Of a stretch of 64,000 nucleotides of DNA, positions 8,533 to 18,400 are shown one piece after another. This stretch comes from a virus. Each line of letters opens with the position of its first letter. Within the stretch, counting starts at the first letter, position 1. The notes below the pieces were generated by a model. It had not been told where the DNA came from. It was given only the letters and a program-made list of their open reading frames with translations, and did no database searches. The stretch spans positions 24,452-88,451 of IMG/VR virus record IMGVR_UViG_3300031712_000003; one strand, written 5' to 3'. Made by a program: the position numbers and the translations under genes.

Positions 8533-10002
8533 TCAAGTCGCAAAGTGAGATTGGATCTGGTCAACCATCCCAGACAGCTTACGTAGAGCTACGCTGAGAG
8601 ATGGATCATCAAGGCTTGATGCCTCGATGAGTGTCGCCAACCTTGATGCAATGATGTTCAAGTCTTTTCGGGCAACTTCAGTACCCTTCTTTGCACTTGC
8701 TTCGACAGTTCTCAAGGTTGACTCAACCTTGGACATCACCGAGTCAGCAAAGGCCTCATTGATGAACGGTACGTCTGAGGCTGCCAGCTTGTAGTACGTC
8801 TCGTTCTTGCTCTGGTCTTTACCCTTGTAGGGGTTTTCAACCTTAGTCGTCTTGGCAACCTCCTCAGAGGCACCAGCGACAGGAGCTGTACCGACGTCGG
8901 TCTCGTCAGCAAGCTTGTAGTAGGTGTCATTGTCGCTCAATGGCTTGCCCTTGTACGGGTCCTGAATACCCGTGTCTTTGGCAACCTCAGGAGCTGGCCC
9001 TGAAACCTCACCCTCACTAGCTGTCTTCGGGGTAACGTCTCCGAAGTCACCATTCTTGATGGATTCCTCGTACCTCTGGGCTAGCCTATCAGCTAGTGCG
9101 TTTTTGAGATCCATTGGGAACATGCTCCTAGGGTTAACTGAGAACTCACGTGCGTAAGCTTTGATTCCGTCTTCAATCCAATGCATCCATGCTCTAGGAG
9201 CCTGGCTAGCATCGTAGTTGCCAGCTTCAATCTTCCGCTTCAAGTTATTGATTATATTCATCTTTTTCGCGTCCAAGGATCTTGTATTCTCCATGAACAC
9301 GTCGAGATCTTCCAAAACATCCTTGTCCACCGCGGCCTGAATGGTCATCCCAGTGACTTCAACTAACAAGTCTGAGGCTGTCGCGTGGAAGGCAGCTACA
9401 TCCTCTTCTGTGGCGCAACCACAACCCTCAATCCTCGATACGGTCTCTTCGAGCCCAGCGAGCTTGAAGTAGAAGGCTTGATTGTCGCTCTGCCCCTTGG
9501 GCTCCTTACCAAGCTCAAACACAAGACGCTTCAACGACTCAACAGAGCCCTGAAGCTGCTCACTACTCTGTGACCCGGAAGCATGCTCTTTGGCAGTTTG
9601 CTCAATCAGGGCAATTTGACTCTCAAGCTCAGCAATCTGGGCTCTAATCGCTTCCTTCTGAGCATTTTCAGCGTCCATACTAGCGCCTTTATCTGGTTGC
9701 GTGACCCCAGAGGACTGGGCAATCACTGAAACAGTTGGAATAAACGGATCACCATAAGCTGCCCATCGAGCACGCTTAGGTCTCAACATGTCCTCTAAAG
9801 CGGACAGATCCACAGCTATGATTGCCTGTTTCTTCTTGAGAAACGTATCAAGCGCTCTACGGCACTGGTAAGAGCCTCGAACTAGTGAGGATACCAACTT
9901 GAGGACAGAGACCGATCCTAGATTGACTCTTCTTCCGTCAGGAAGGTCAACATAATCACGGAAACCATCGGTAGCTACTGTTACGAGGGAGTGTTGAGCC
10001 AT
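8533..10002 (-). CDS. Virion or regulatory protein of unknown function with repeated YKGK motif
   Basis: I do not recognise this 489-residue protein. Residues 1-85 contain a beta start and basic helices (KKKQAIIAVD, RPKRARWAAYGD). Residues ~110-280 are helical coiled coil. Residues ~345-415 hold two imperfect repeats: DPYKGKPLSDNDTYYKLA and NPYKGKDQSKNETYYKLA. The C-terminus is again helical. The gene lies between a small acidic ORF and the tail tube. The linker with two identical-looking YKGK...TYYKLA motifs could be a docking or processing site. Confidence that it is a real gene is high; its job is unknown. Confidence 0.8.
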   Translation of the reverse strand: MAQHSLVTVATDGFRDYVDLPDGRRVNLGSVSVLKLVSSLVRGSYQCRRALDTFLKKKQAIIAVDLSALEDMLRPKRARWAAYGDPFIPTVSVIAQSSGVTQPDKGASMDAENAQKEAIRAQIAELESQIALIEQTAKEHASGSQSSEQLQGSVESLKRLVFELGKEPKGQSDNQAFYFKLAGLEETVSRIEGCGCATEEDVAAFHATASDLLVEVTGMTIQAAVDKDVLEDLDVFMENTRSLDAKKMNIINNLKRKIEAGNYDASQAPRAWMHWIEDGIKAYAREFSVNPRSMFPMDLKNALADRLAQRYEESIKNGDFGDVTPKTASEGEVSGPAPEVAKDTGIQDPYKGKPLSDNDTYYKLADETDVGTAPVAGASEEVAKTTKVENPYKGKDQSKNETYYKLAASDVPFINEAFADSVMSKVESTLRTVEASAKKGTEVARKDLNIIASRLATLIEASSLDDPSLSVALRKLSGMVDQIQSHFAT

Positions 10003-10059
10003 CTTCGTCCAAGCGCGCGAGTACTTCGGACTAACTACACTGGACTTGTGACAACAAGA

Positions 10060-10209
10060 TTACTCAAGCTCTAACTCTTCCCAATCGGGTGGAGGGCATG
10101 GGATTGTGTCACTAGCTGGTAGTGACTCAAACTCAAGCTCATATCCAATGGGAGGAGTATCTCCCCTAGCAGGTGGTTCTGATGTAGTGTAACCGGAGAT
10201 AAGATACAT
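10060..10209 (-). CDS. Small acidic protein (49 aa)
   Basis: An ATG at 10209, ten bases after the upstream stop, opens a 49-codon frame ending in TAA. The product is strongly acidic and Pro-rich, ending DWEELELE. It contains an apparent internal duplication: GDTPPIGYELEFE is echoed by SDTIPCPPPDWEELELE. The frame fills most of an otherwise empty 217-base gap between two same-strand genes. The duplication and composition favour a real gene, but no strong Shine-Dalgarno site is present. The acidic character would suit a DNA mimic or partner-binding peptide; that is speculation. Confidence 0.45.
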   Translation of the reverse strand: MYLISGYTTSEPPARGDTPPIGYELEFESLPASDTIPCPPPDWEELELE

Positions 10210-10219
10210 GGGACACTAA

Positions 10220-11065
10220 TCAGATCCCTAAAAACACTTTCAGCAGGTGGGATACTAGTATATTAGTACCTACAGAAGGAGAGTACACGAAACCATCATC
10301 ATACTTCCACTCGGGATTCCCACCAGATAACGCTTCTAGCTCATTCAGAAACGGGACCGCCTTAGGGAGTCCTTCCCAGGATCTCTCACTTTTCCTAGAG
10401 GCTAGCACCTGACGAAGACCATTAACCTCTGGCCCTAATAAGATCCCACGGAGATACCCCTCTCGATAAAGCACCTCCCAAGCATCAATCGTGAGGGTCA
10501 AGGCTTCAGCCAGTACGAACCCATTAGTCCCCACATCAAGTACTCGAACCTCGGGCGCCACCCCTCCAAGGTTAGGGATCTTACCCTCTGTTAGGTACTC
10601 ATGAATCCATTGGACCATAGTAGTGATCCGGTCCCCATTCTCACGCTTAGTTAGCTCAGGAGTGAAAAAACGAGGGAAGGCTTTGAAAAAACCTGAGACA
10701 ATAGGGTCCAGATGAGAGAGTAGCTGGGGCCCAAACCGATGAGCAAGATCAACCCCGTAGACCAATCCAGGTGTTGCAGGAAGTATCAAGAGACTTCGAT
10801 CAAGAAACAAGGCTATCGCTAGGACTGTATCCGGAGCTCGTAACTCAGTGGTTGATAGTGTGAGTGGTAGCTTCGTACCGATGATAAGGTCCTCGAACAA
10901 CCTAGTGAGGGCGCCAGGAGTGAACTGATCAAACCCGTCCCCATGATGCTCATATACTCCAGGTCCTACTTGTTGAGGGTTTGCACCAGTCTCAAAGCAG
11001 ACCGACTCTTCACTGAGAGTCGGTACTTCCTGACCTATAGTAACCTGAAATCGTAGCTCTTCCAC
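10220..11065 (-). CDS. Unknown protein, possible HH-motif (DHH/MYG1-like) hydrolase
   Basis: The 281-residue product starts at GTG, eight bases after the upstream stop. Near residues 27-47 it reads ETGANP...VYEHHGDGFDQF. This loosely resembles the Asp-x-Gly ... Phe-Asp-His-His-Gln pattern of MYG1/DHH-like phosphoesterases, with Glu in place of the first Asp. A second conserved-looking region near residue 180 reads VLDVGTNGFVLAEALTL, and the C-terminus includes SRKSERSWEGLP. These charged clusters suggest an enzyme rather than a structural protein. It lies in the island that also holds the helicase and a Cys-cluster protein. The family call is tentative. Confidence 0.4.
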   Translation of the reverse strand: MEELRFQVTIGQEVPTLSEESVCFETGANPQQVGPGVYEHHGDGFDQFTPGALTRLFEDLIIGTKLPLTLSTTELRAPDTVLAIALFLDRSLLILPATPGLVYGVDLAHRFGPQLLSHLDPIVSGFFKAFPRFFTPELTKRENGDRITTMVQWIHEYLTEGKIPNLGGVAPEVRVLDVGTNGFVLAEALTLTIDAWEVLYREGYLRGILLGPEVNGLRQVLASRKSERSWEGLPKAVPFLNELEALSGGNPEWKYDDGFVYSPSVGTNILVSHLLKVFLGI

Positions 11066-11073
11066 CCAGTGAG

Positions 11074-11916
11074 TTACACCGAGATGTCATCGAGTATCGA
11101 AGCGATAACGGCATCGAAGTCTGTGTCAGGAGCCTTCCAAGTACTAGCAGTAACCACCTGAGCAACAACAGGAGCCTTCTTGCCACAGGTACAATTGCCA
11201 TTGCAAGTACCACCACAGGTGCACTCGGTCTTCCCACAAGCCCCGTCACATGCTCCACGGTCTTGGAACAAGTCACCTTGCAATGAGGCTCTGACCTGCT
11301 CACGAAGGACCGCACGGATATCTGGTTCGCCAACTATCTCTGTAGCGTACCGGCGATTCCCAAGACCATGACTCAAGAGGATCTCGATTACCTTACTAGC
11401 TTCTTTGCTCGTAAGGGTCTTGATCTCTTGCTCGTTCACCGGCCACCTAAGATCAGTATCGAGCCACTGCTCTTCACTAGCTTTGGCCGCCATAGACATG
11501 AGGAACCTGATTTGCTTGTCGGAAGCCGGAGGCCCCTTGGACCCAGGATCAGCGCCACCGCGCTCATCCCAATACTCAGCCTTCTCCTCATAGAGTTCTA
11601 GATACTCTTCAATCTTGTCCTGAAGTAGATTACGCCAATTCTGAGTTCGCTTTACGATTGGAGCTTTCCCGCTAACGAGGGGGCGATTAACTCTAGCTCC
11701 GAAGAATTGGACTCGAATAGCATCCTTACCCACGCCAGCTGATGCACCCCAAGGTCTAATCGAGGTCCAAACCTTAATGACTACAGTCGGGCTCAACTTC
11801 AAGTCGTAATAGATCTCCTTGTTCTGCAACCCCTTTTCAGGGCGTAGCGCGCGGAAAGCCCTCTTGAGGAAGGTCTCCATCTCGGTCCCAGAGATCTCAG
11901 TATACTGGGCGGCCAT
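11074..11916 (-). CDS. Helicase-linked protein with C-terminal Cys cluster
   Basis: This 280-residue protein follows the helicase gene at once (four bases after its stop), with a GAGGAG box nine bases before the ATG, so the two are probably co-expressed. Residues ~1-115 form one domain ending in helices (QNWRNLLQDKIEEYLELYEE). Residues ~130-145 contain ASDKQIRFLMSMA, like short helical motifs in DNA-related phage proteins. Residues ~220-245 hold seven cysteines in a CxxxCxxxxCxCxxxCxxxCxC array, like a small metallothionein or zinc-cluster segment. It ends in an acidic tail. No enzyme motif was seen. Metal binding is inferred from the cysteines. Confidence 0.7.
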   Translation of the reverse strand: MAAQYTEISGTEMETFLKRAFRALRPEKGLQNKEIYYDLKLSPTVVIKVWTSIRPWGASAGVGKDAIRVQFFGARVNRPLVSGKAPIVKRTQNWRNLLQDKIEEYLELYEEKAEYWDERGGADPGSKGPPASDKQIRFLMSMAAKASEEQWLDTDLRWPVNEQEIKTLTSKEASKVIEILLSHGLGNRRYATEIVGEPDIRAVLREQVRASLQGDLFQDRGACDGACGKTECTCGGTCNGNCTCGKKAPVVAQVVTASTWKAPDTDFDAVIASILDDISV

Positions 11917-11919
11917 GAC

Positions 11920-14900
11920 TTAGTACTCCTCGATGTGGGCAGGGGTCCAGATCTCTGTAGTGGCAGCTTCTTTAGCCACTTCCTCGTCGTGATCCGCACC
12001 AGGCTTAGGTACATTCTCTCCAGGGGTCAACCCAGCCTGAAAAACGAACGGGCTGATACCCTTACTCATCGGACAACTCACTTCGAGGTTTACTGCAGCC
12101 CGAGTGAGAGCCACATAGGCCAAGTTCCTCTCTGCCTTCATTCGAGCCATCTCGACAACTGGGTCAGGTGGAGGCTCATCAGCCTTGGGCTTGCGTTCCA
12201 TAGGGAAGATACCCTTGGGCATGAGGACCGTCACGTTCTTCCACTGAGCTCCCTTGACCGCATGCACTGTCGACAAGGAGATAGCCGGTGGCTTGTCCCT
12301 TCGAACTGCTGGGTCGAGCTTCTGCTGCTCCTTTTCCCACTTGTCTGGGTCAATTCGGAGAGTCTCAGCGATCTTCGTATAACGCCCAAGTTTTTGAACA
12401 AATCCTTGTGCAACAGCTGGGTCTGTTACATTCGCCTGGTCATGCTCATTGGGTTTCGAGAGAGCAAAGAGGAACTGGACCGCCCCAAGACCCTTAACCG
12501 ATTGAGGCTTGGTCTTGGTAGGCATGACACCCTCCTCTCCAAGCTCAGGGGGGATTGATTCCTTGGTCTCGTCTTCATCCTCATCATCCTCGTCTTCGGA
12601 GTAGACAGCCACATTATTCGTGATCTGCTCTCGAAGGGAGGTGGTCTCAGTTACCGTTCTTCTAGCTGTAGCGTCCCAGCTCGTGACTGTGGACTTCATG
12701 TTGTCGAGTAGGTAATTGAGCAGCTCATCAGTGGGCTTGTTCTCCCCAATGAAGGATCGAAGGTCCCGGACATTAGCCGCCATCCCTCGAAGGTTGTCGG
12801 CCAGCTCATCTACTCTCTTACCAAACATCCACTCGCCCTTGCTTGTATCGCCGCGAGCAAAGGCAATAATCTTGAGACGATAGGGCAGTTTCAGCTTTTC
12901 GGCCAGCATACGAACGTACCTGGACTCCAAGAGGATGTCAGGTCGAACCGACTTAACATCCACTCGCTCCCGGCGAGCTACATCGTTGAGGGCTTCATCA
13001 ACCGCCCTCTCGACGTCATCAGGCCCCATGAATAGAGCACGGTCAGGCTTCATGAGGGCAGCTACGAGGGACTTCTTCATCTTCTCGTAGTCGTTACCAG
13101 CAGCTAGGTCGATGAACCCAAGTACTGCGCGAGACTCGGGGGCCTCCAAGAAGCCCTTCCCTCCCCGTCGAACATAGGGTATCTCATTGATAATACAGGC
13201 AGTTTCGAAGTCATTCAACTCGGCGTTGGTGCGTGCGAGTACCGCGAAGTTCTCAGCGTCCGCCCCCTCATCAATGTCCCTTCGGTACCGCCCAACAGTC
13301 TCAATAGCGGCTTCGACGTTGTCTTCAGGAGTAGATACTTGAATCGAGGCTCGACCTCGGTCCTTGCGCGGGTCCGCCATCGAGGCAACCACGGTCCCAT
13401 CACTGTCATGGGCGATGAGTGTGTTGGCCGCTTCCACAATCTCGGGCTGACATCGATAGTTGGTGCGGATGTTCCGCGTTGTCCAACCATCATCAAGTGC
13501 TTGGAACAACTCAGGTTTTGCACCACGAAACTGGTAGATGGCTTGCTTCTCGTCACCCACCATCCAGATCGACTTGTCCTTTGAGTCTTGAGTAATCTGC
13601 TCAGACATCATGGCGAAGATTTGATGCTGGACTGTATTGAGGTCCTGAGCTTCATCGACCAAGATGTGGTCATACATGCCCTGGATAGCGGCCTTGGCTT
13701 TCGGATCTCTTACTAGGATGTCACGGAGGACCTTCAACATATCGTCGAGATCCCCGAGTCTTTCTCCACCCTTACGGTTCCGGCTCATGAAGCTCTCGAA
13801 TGGCTTCGAGGGGTTACATGGAGGGCGCCACCCGGGGATGTCCCCTTTGAGACCCAAATACATCTCGTACCAGATTACCGCCTGAGCTTCCGCTTTGGAG
13901 GTTACCGAAGCCTTAGCTTGTTCGAGGGTGACGTCGTTACCGCGCCACGCATTGAGGAGCAGGTTTGCCTTCTTGGCCTTGGGGGGCTCAGTCACCCAAG
14001 ACCGCGGGTATCCATACTTCGAGACCAAGGAGTCTGGTCCGCACTCGGTCCACATGTTGCGGATAGCTTGGGACAGAGAAGCTGGGTTGATACTTTTCAC
14101 TCCCCTGCCAGTCGGAGCAATGAGCCTGGGCGCGCGGAGCATATCTTGCTCCTCCCGTGTCCCAAAGCCTGGGGTGTCTCGGGTCCCGACGATCAGTTTC
14201 GCGAATAGCGAATGCATCGTCCCGACCTGGATTCCAGAAGCCCCCTCACCGACCTTCTTAGCGATCTTGTCCTTCAGCTCATTGGCCGCTTTACGGTTGA
14301 AGGAACATGCCATGACCCGCGCCGGGTTAACCCGACCATCCTTCACAAGGAAGTCAATACGCGCGACCAGGGTTGTGGACTTACCGGAGCCAGCCCCGGC
14401 AGCCACCCGTACTCGACCCCCGGTGAGGGCTGCAGCTCGTTGCTCATCATCCAGCTCTCGGAGTGGAATGGGAATATTCTGGATGAGGTTGGGGTCGCTG
14501 ATAGCCGCCACGGCTGCCGCTGTCGCAATACCAACCACCTTGGACTCTTTTGGAGGATCATCCGGTATATTGTTGACTTCCAAGGACTTCCGAGCCGCAT
14601 CTGTAGCATTGGCTTGGACTTTGGTGAGCATCAAGGATCTAGATTGTTGTTCGTCCCGACTTGTTTGCGCACCCTGCTCGGCAACCTCTTTAATACTAGT
14701 AGTATTGATCTCATTCGAGGCAGCAACTTCATTTGAAGCGCTATCTACTGGGGTTGGAGCATACTCACCTGACCCCGCCTGCTTAGCAGCAGCGTCGATC
14801 CAACTCCGCATCCGGAGGTTGATCAACGGGATAGCATCGAAGATATCAAGAGCCTTGTCTGCATCCTCTAACATTGAGGCAGAGATTGCAGCCTTGACCT

Positions 14901-15309
14901 GTCGAACATACTTGGGGTTATCCAAGATACCCTTGACAGTCTGGGCCCCACCTCTAGTGAGAAGCGTTCGGAACTGTAGCGCGCGTCGAGCTGCCCCCGC
15001 GGGGTTGAACACCTTCAAGTTCAGAGCCCGGCGCAACATGGTCTTCTGAGACTCTTTGGATAGGTGTGTCTCCAGATACTCTCGATACTGATCGATCTGA
15101 GTATCTGCCATTCGAAGGATCTTGAGACCCCGTCTGATTAGGGCGTCTTCAACATCATCAACCCCAGAAGTTTCCTCAGCGTACCGTTCATAGGTATCAA
15201 GAGCCAGGAGAAAAATGATGTATTCAGCTACCTGAAACTCACCGATCTCCAGGTCATCATCATTCTCGGGCTCATTGATTGCTACCTTTTTGGTGATCGG
15301 GATTAGCAT
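11920..15309 (-). CDS. UvrD/Rep-type superfamily 1 DNA helicase with long N-terminal extension
   Basis: The protein has 1129 residues and carries all SF1A motifs. Motif I (AAGAGSGKST) lies near residue 305, motif II (VDEAQDLN) near 550, motif III (VGDEKQAIYQFRG) near 575, motif V (TVHAVKGAQWKNV) near 1015 and motif VI (AYVALTRA) near 1065. About 280 residues precede motif I: a helical region followed by a Ser/Gln-rich linker not usual in UvrD or Rep. An acidic loop (EDEDDEDEDE) lies near residue 910. It should unwind DNA 3'-5' using ATP. I prefer the ATG at 15309, preceded by GGGA; an in-frame GTG at 15324 lacks a ribosome site. It lies between the sheath and tube genes, an unusual place for a helicase. 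Confidence 0.92.
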   Translation of the reverse strand: MLIPITKKVAINEPENDDDLEIGEFQVAEYIIFLLALDTYERYAEETSGVDDVEDALIRRGLKILRMADTQIDQYREYLETHLSKESQKTMLRRALNLKVFNPAGAARRALQFRTLLTRGGAQTVKGILDNPKYVRQVKAAISASMLEDADKALDIFDAIPLINLRMRSWIDAAAKQAGSGEYAPTPVDSASNEVAASNEINTTSIKEVAEQGAQTSRDEQQSRSLMLTKVQANATDAARKSLEVNNIPDDPPKESKVVGIATAAAVAAISDPNLIQNIPIPLRELDDEQRAAALTGGRVRVAAGAGSGKSTTLVARIDFLVKDGRVNPARVMACSFNRKAANELKDKIAKKVGEGASGIQVGTMHSLFAKLIVGTRDTPGFGTREEQDMLRAPRLIAPTGRGVKSINPASLSQAIRNMWTECGPDSLVSKYGYPRSWVTEPPKAKKANLLLNAWRGNDVTLEQAKASVTSKAEAQAVIWYEMYLGLKGDIPGWRPPCNPSKPFESFMSRNRKGGERLGDLDDMLKVLRDILVRDPKAKAAIQGMYDHILVDEAQDLNTVQHQIFAMMSEQITQDSKDKSIWMVGDEKQAIYQFRGAKPELFQALDDGWTTRNIRTNYRCQPEIVEAANTLIAHDSDGTVVASMADPRKDRGRASIQVSTPEDNVEAAIETVGRYRRDIDEGADAENFAVLARTNAELNDFETACIINEIPYVRRGGKGFLEAPESRAVLGFIDLAAGNDYEKMKKSLVAALMKPDRALFMGPDDVERAVDEALNDVARRERVDVKSVRPDILLESRYVRMLAEKLKLPYRLKIIAFARGDTSKGEWMFGKRVDELADNLRGMAANVRDLRSFIGENKPTDELLNYLLDNMKSTVTSWDATARRTVTETTSLREQITNNVAVYSEDEDDEDEDETKESIPPELGEEGVMPTKTKPQSVKGLGAVQFLFALSKPNEHDQANVTDPAVAQGFVQKLGRYTKIAETLRIDPDKWEKEQQKLDPAVRRDKPPAISLSTVHAVKGAQWKNVTVLMPKGIFPMERKPKADEPPPDPVVEMARMKAERNLAYVALTRAAVNLEVSCPMSKGISPFVFQAGLTPGENVPKPGADHDEEVAKEAATTEIWTPAHIEEY

Positions 15310-15387
15310 GCCTTCAATTCCCACGTTATGGACGTACTACAACCAAAGCCAACCCACAAGGGATTTATGCTAGAGTCCGCATACGAC

Positions 15388-15419
15388 AAGGCTCCTCAGT
15401 GTTACCACCAAGGAGCCTT
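15388..15419 (-). terminator. Terminator hairpin after the tail sheath gene
   Basis: A perfect 9-bp stem (AAGGCTCCT / AGGAGCCTT) with a 14-base loop lies 19 bases after the sheath stop. It would end or process the sheath transcript before the helicase gene. There is no clear T-run. Confidence 0.6.
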
Positions 15420-15437
15420 CAGTCATTGCCTGGACTA

Positions 15438-18400
15438 TCAGATCCTGGCGCGCAGGTTGAAGGTCAAGACGAGGTACAACAGCGGGAATATCGGCTGGTA
15501 GTACGCTTCGGCGTTCAGAGTAGTTGGGTCATTAGGGTCGACCGTGGCCGAGATGCCAGTGAAGGCAGCCACAATCTCCTGTTGAATCAACTGCTTGAAC
15601 AACGAAGTCATGCTGACTTCGACTTCATTGGTCCTGCTGGCGAGGAACTTCGTACCTACGAAGGCATCGAGGACCGACCTCGAACTAATCGAAACGTAGT
15701 CGGCGATCTGGGTCACTGTCGGCAACCGAGTCAGGACCGACGTCATGTTGGTCGTGAGACCCTGACGAACCCTGATGATAGGCTGCAGATCTTCTAGAAC
15801 CGTGATACCAGCGACGGCCGTTTGATTGGCCTCCACCGGGTCCATGATCCTCGGGATTCGAGTGAACCCTTGGAGCTGCCTATGAGTGTACGGGGTTGCA
15901 ACGTCAACCGCCGGTGAGCAGACCGCACCAGCCATGGCCGCCGCGTAGAAGGTCCCGTCAACCAAGGACTCGAAGGTGTTGCCCAACTCATCCGTGAAGG
16001 TAACCACAGAGGAGTCTGGGTAGAAAGCCACGATTCTTGAACTGAAGAGGCCCTTTGCGACTGACTGAGCTGTGGTCGGAGAGGTCCCACTTGCAAAGCC
16101 AATCATACCCATTCGCTCGGACTGGTTGCGGATATTCGACATTACCTCACAATGCTGAGTCAAAGCCGAGTAAACCGCAGTGTCAGTGCTCAGGGGTACG
16201 AGGACATCGGGCTTGACATTCCCTGGTAGGGGAGTTGCCAGACCTTGGATAGCCGTGATGAACGAGGAGGCTGCCGCTTGGTTCGTGTTCGGAACCTTTA
16301 GCACCTGGGTGATTCCCACCAAGACTGCACCGTTGAGGATCGCCAAGTACGCGCCCAAGACTACTCGGTTCTCAGCATTGAGTTGACCGTAGTTTGCTTC
16401 GATGGTCTTGAACGTGGTGAAGATCCGCGTCGAGAAGTCCTGCTTCATGTAGCGGTACGAGATGTAGTAGTAGTCACCGTTCTTCGGCTCGAGACCAGAC
16501 GGGTTGAAGGTCTGGACATTTGCCGTGTCATTCACCCCAACATTCACAGTATTGGTGACGATAGTCTCCAAACCAGGGATGTAGTAGTACGGGATTCCAG
16601 GGTTAACCTGGAAGGTCTGGGAGATGACGAGGGTGAAAGTACCACCACTTGCATACTGAGTAGTGGACGGGAGGATGCTGAACCTCAAACCAGTACGGGA
16701 ATCCGTATAGGTCTGTCCTGGGAACCCAGTACCTGACGAACCATTTGGATTCGAGGAGGTGACTACGAAGTTGTTGGTAGCACTCTCCCCATTGTCGCCA
16801 GAGGTCCCTGGTACAATCCCAGTCCCAGTTGTCGTGTTGAACGCCGACTGAGTACCCCCAACGAACCCAACGCTCGATGCCGTTGCGCCAGTAGTGAGTG
16901 ACTCAATAGTCAGATAGGTCTGACTATTGATGACATCCGGATAGGCGACACAACCTGTCGTATTTGGAGAAGGAGCTACGTGACCAACAGTTCCTGGAGT
17001 TCCCCAGTTTGTAACGGCAAACCCCGTTGTATCCATGAGGCGATCAACCACCTCTTGAACACTCACCAAGGTCTGACTAGCAAACTCACCCTCGGTGAAC
17101 CCGAGAAGCTCATTGGCTGTACCGTCCTGAATCAACAAGGTAGATTGAGGAGAGCCGTCTACACTGGTGATTCTGAGCTTGTTCAAGTTCCCCAGAGTTC
17201 CGACCGAAGCCGTACCCTGAGAGCCAATGACCAAGTTGACAGCCGTTACAACCGCGCTAGTTGCTACGGAAGCACCGTTTGGTAGAGTGACCTGAAAGTC
17301 AACTCCGTTGACTCGAATCTTGAAGATATCGTTCAGGCCAGCAGTGATATTGAAGGTTCCAGGAACTGAACCAATCAATGTTGCCGGCTTATCGAGGGCA
17401 CCTACAGTACCAGCAGCAGTCTGGAACGTAGTGAACCCAAGGAGGGTCTCAGCAGTACCCTGATTGATGGTGACGTTACTGTTATGGTCGAGACCACCTG
17501 GGACCGAAGCCGGAGTTGAGTACCCTCGGATTACGAAGAAGGTGCTCGTCGAGCCTGGCCCTGGGATGGCCGTGAACAGGTCGTTGGCTGCTGTACTTGA
17601 GAAAGCCACATTAGCATCAATGACTGCATTGACTGCTACTGCTACTGCCGCCGGAGTAATCACACCAGCAGGAAGTGAAACCGTGAGGGCCACTCCGTCG
17701 ATAGTGAGATTAAAGGTGGCTCCACCTACTGGGATAGTAATGTTACCACCAGTTAGTGGTACAGCCTGACTAACCAAGTAAGCTCGGGTAGACCCTGACA
17801 ACAGGGTTGAAATCGTAGTTCCGTTTACAGAGGTCCTCCAAGTATCGGAGGCGCCCACGTAGAAGGAATAGGGTTGAGCACCGAGGTTCGTGTAGACCGC
17901 ATTCCGGGCCACTGCTTGACCGAAGGTGACCGTGACAGTCTCGCTCACGGGGGTTCCACCGACATGCATGGCGTCCGGGATCTGCTCAACACCACGAGGC
18001 CACTGGACGATCTGAGTCAGACCTCCACCCTTGGTACCAAAGCGAATCTGGTACAGGTTCTTGTTGAACAAGGACGAGAAGACCTCGTACTGACCAACCC
18101 CAAGAGGTCCTGGGACCTTGTTGGTCAGGATGTAGGTGTCGTCCGTGATCCTGTTGTAGTAGAAGGTAGCGAAGACAGTCCAGTCCGGAGGAAGAGCATT
18201 CTTGAGAGTGATTTTCCGGTTGGGCCCGTCCACAGAGAGGACGGTAGCCGCTGGACGCCCTAGAGCGTCTTCGAGGTTCCGACCAACCCTAGCCACAATA
18301 AGGTCTGGACGATTCGTAATGAGGTCCTGACGGTTGTTGGCTACTGAGCTGTATAGGGACTGCCCGAGAACACTGTCACGCCCGTTACCCGTCGTTGGAA

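Noticed and set aside
13895-15049. 384-codon plus-strand frame
   Set aside because: It lies antisense to the helicase, which carries all SF1 motifs. The plus-strand product has no recognisable domain or ribosome site.
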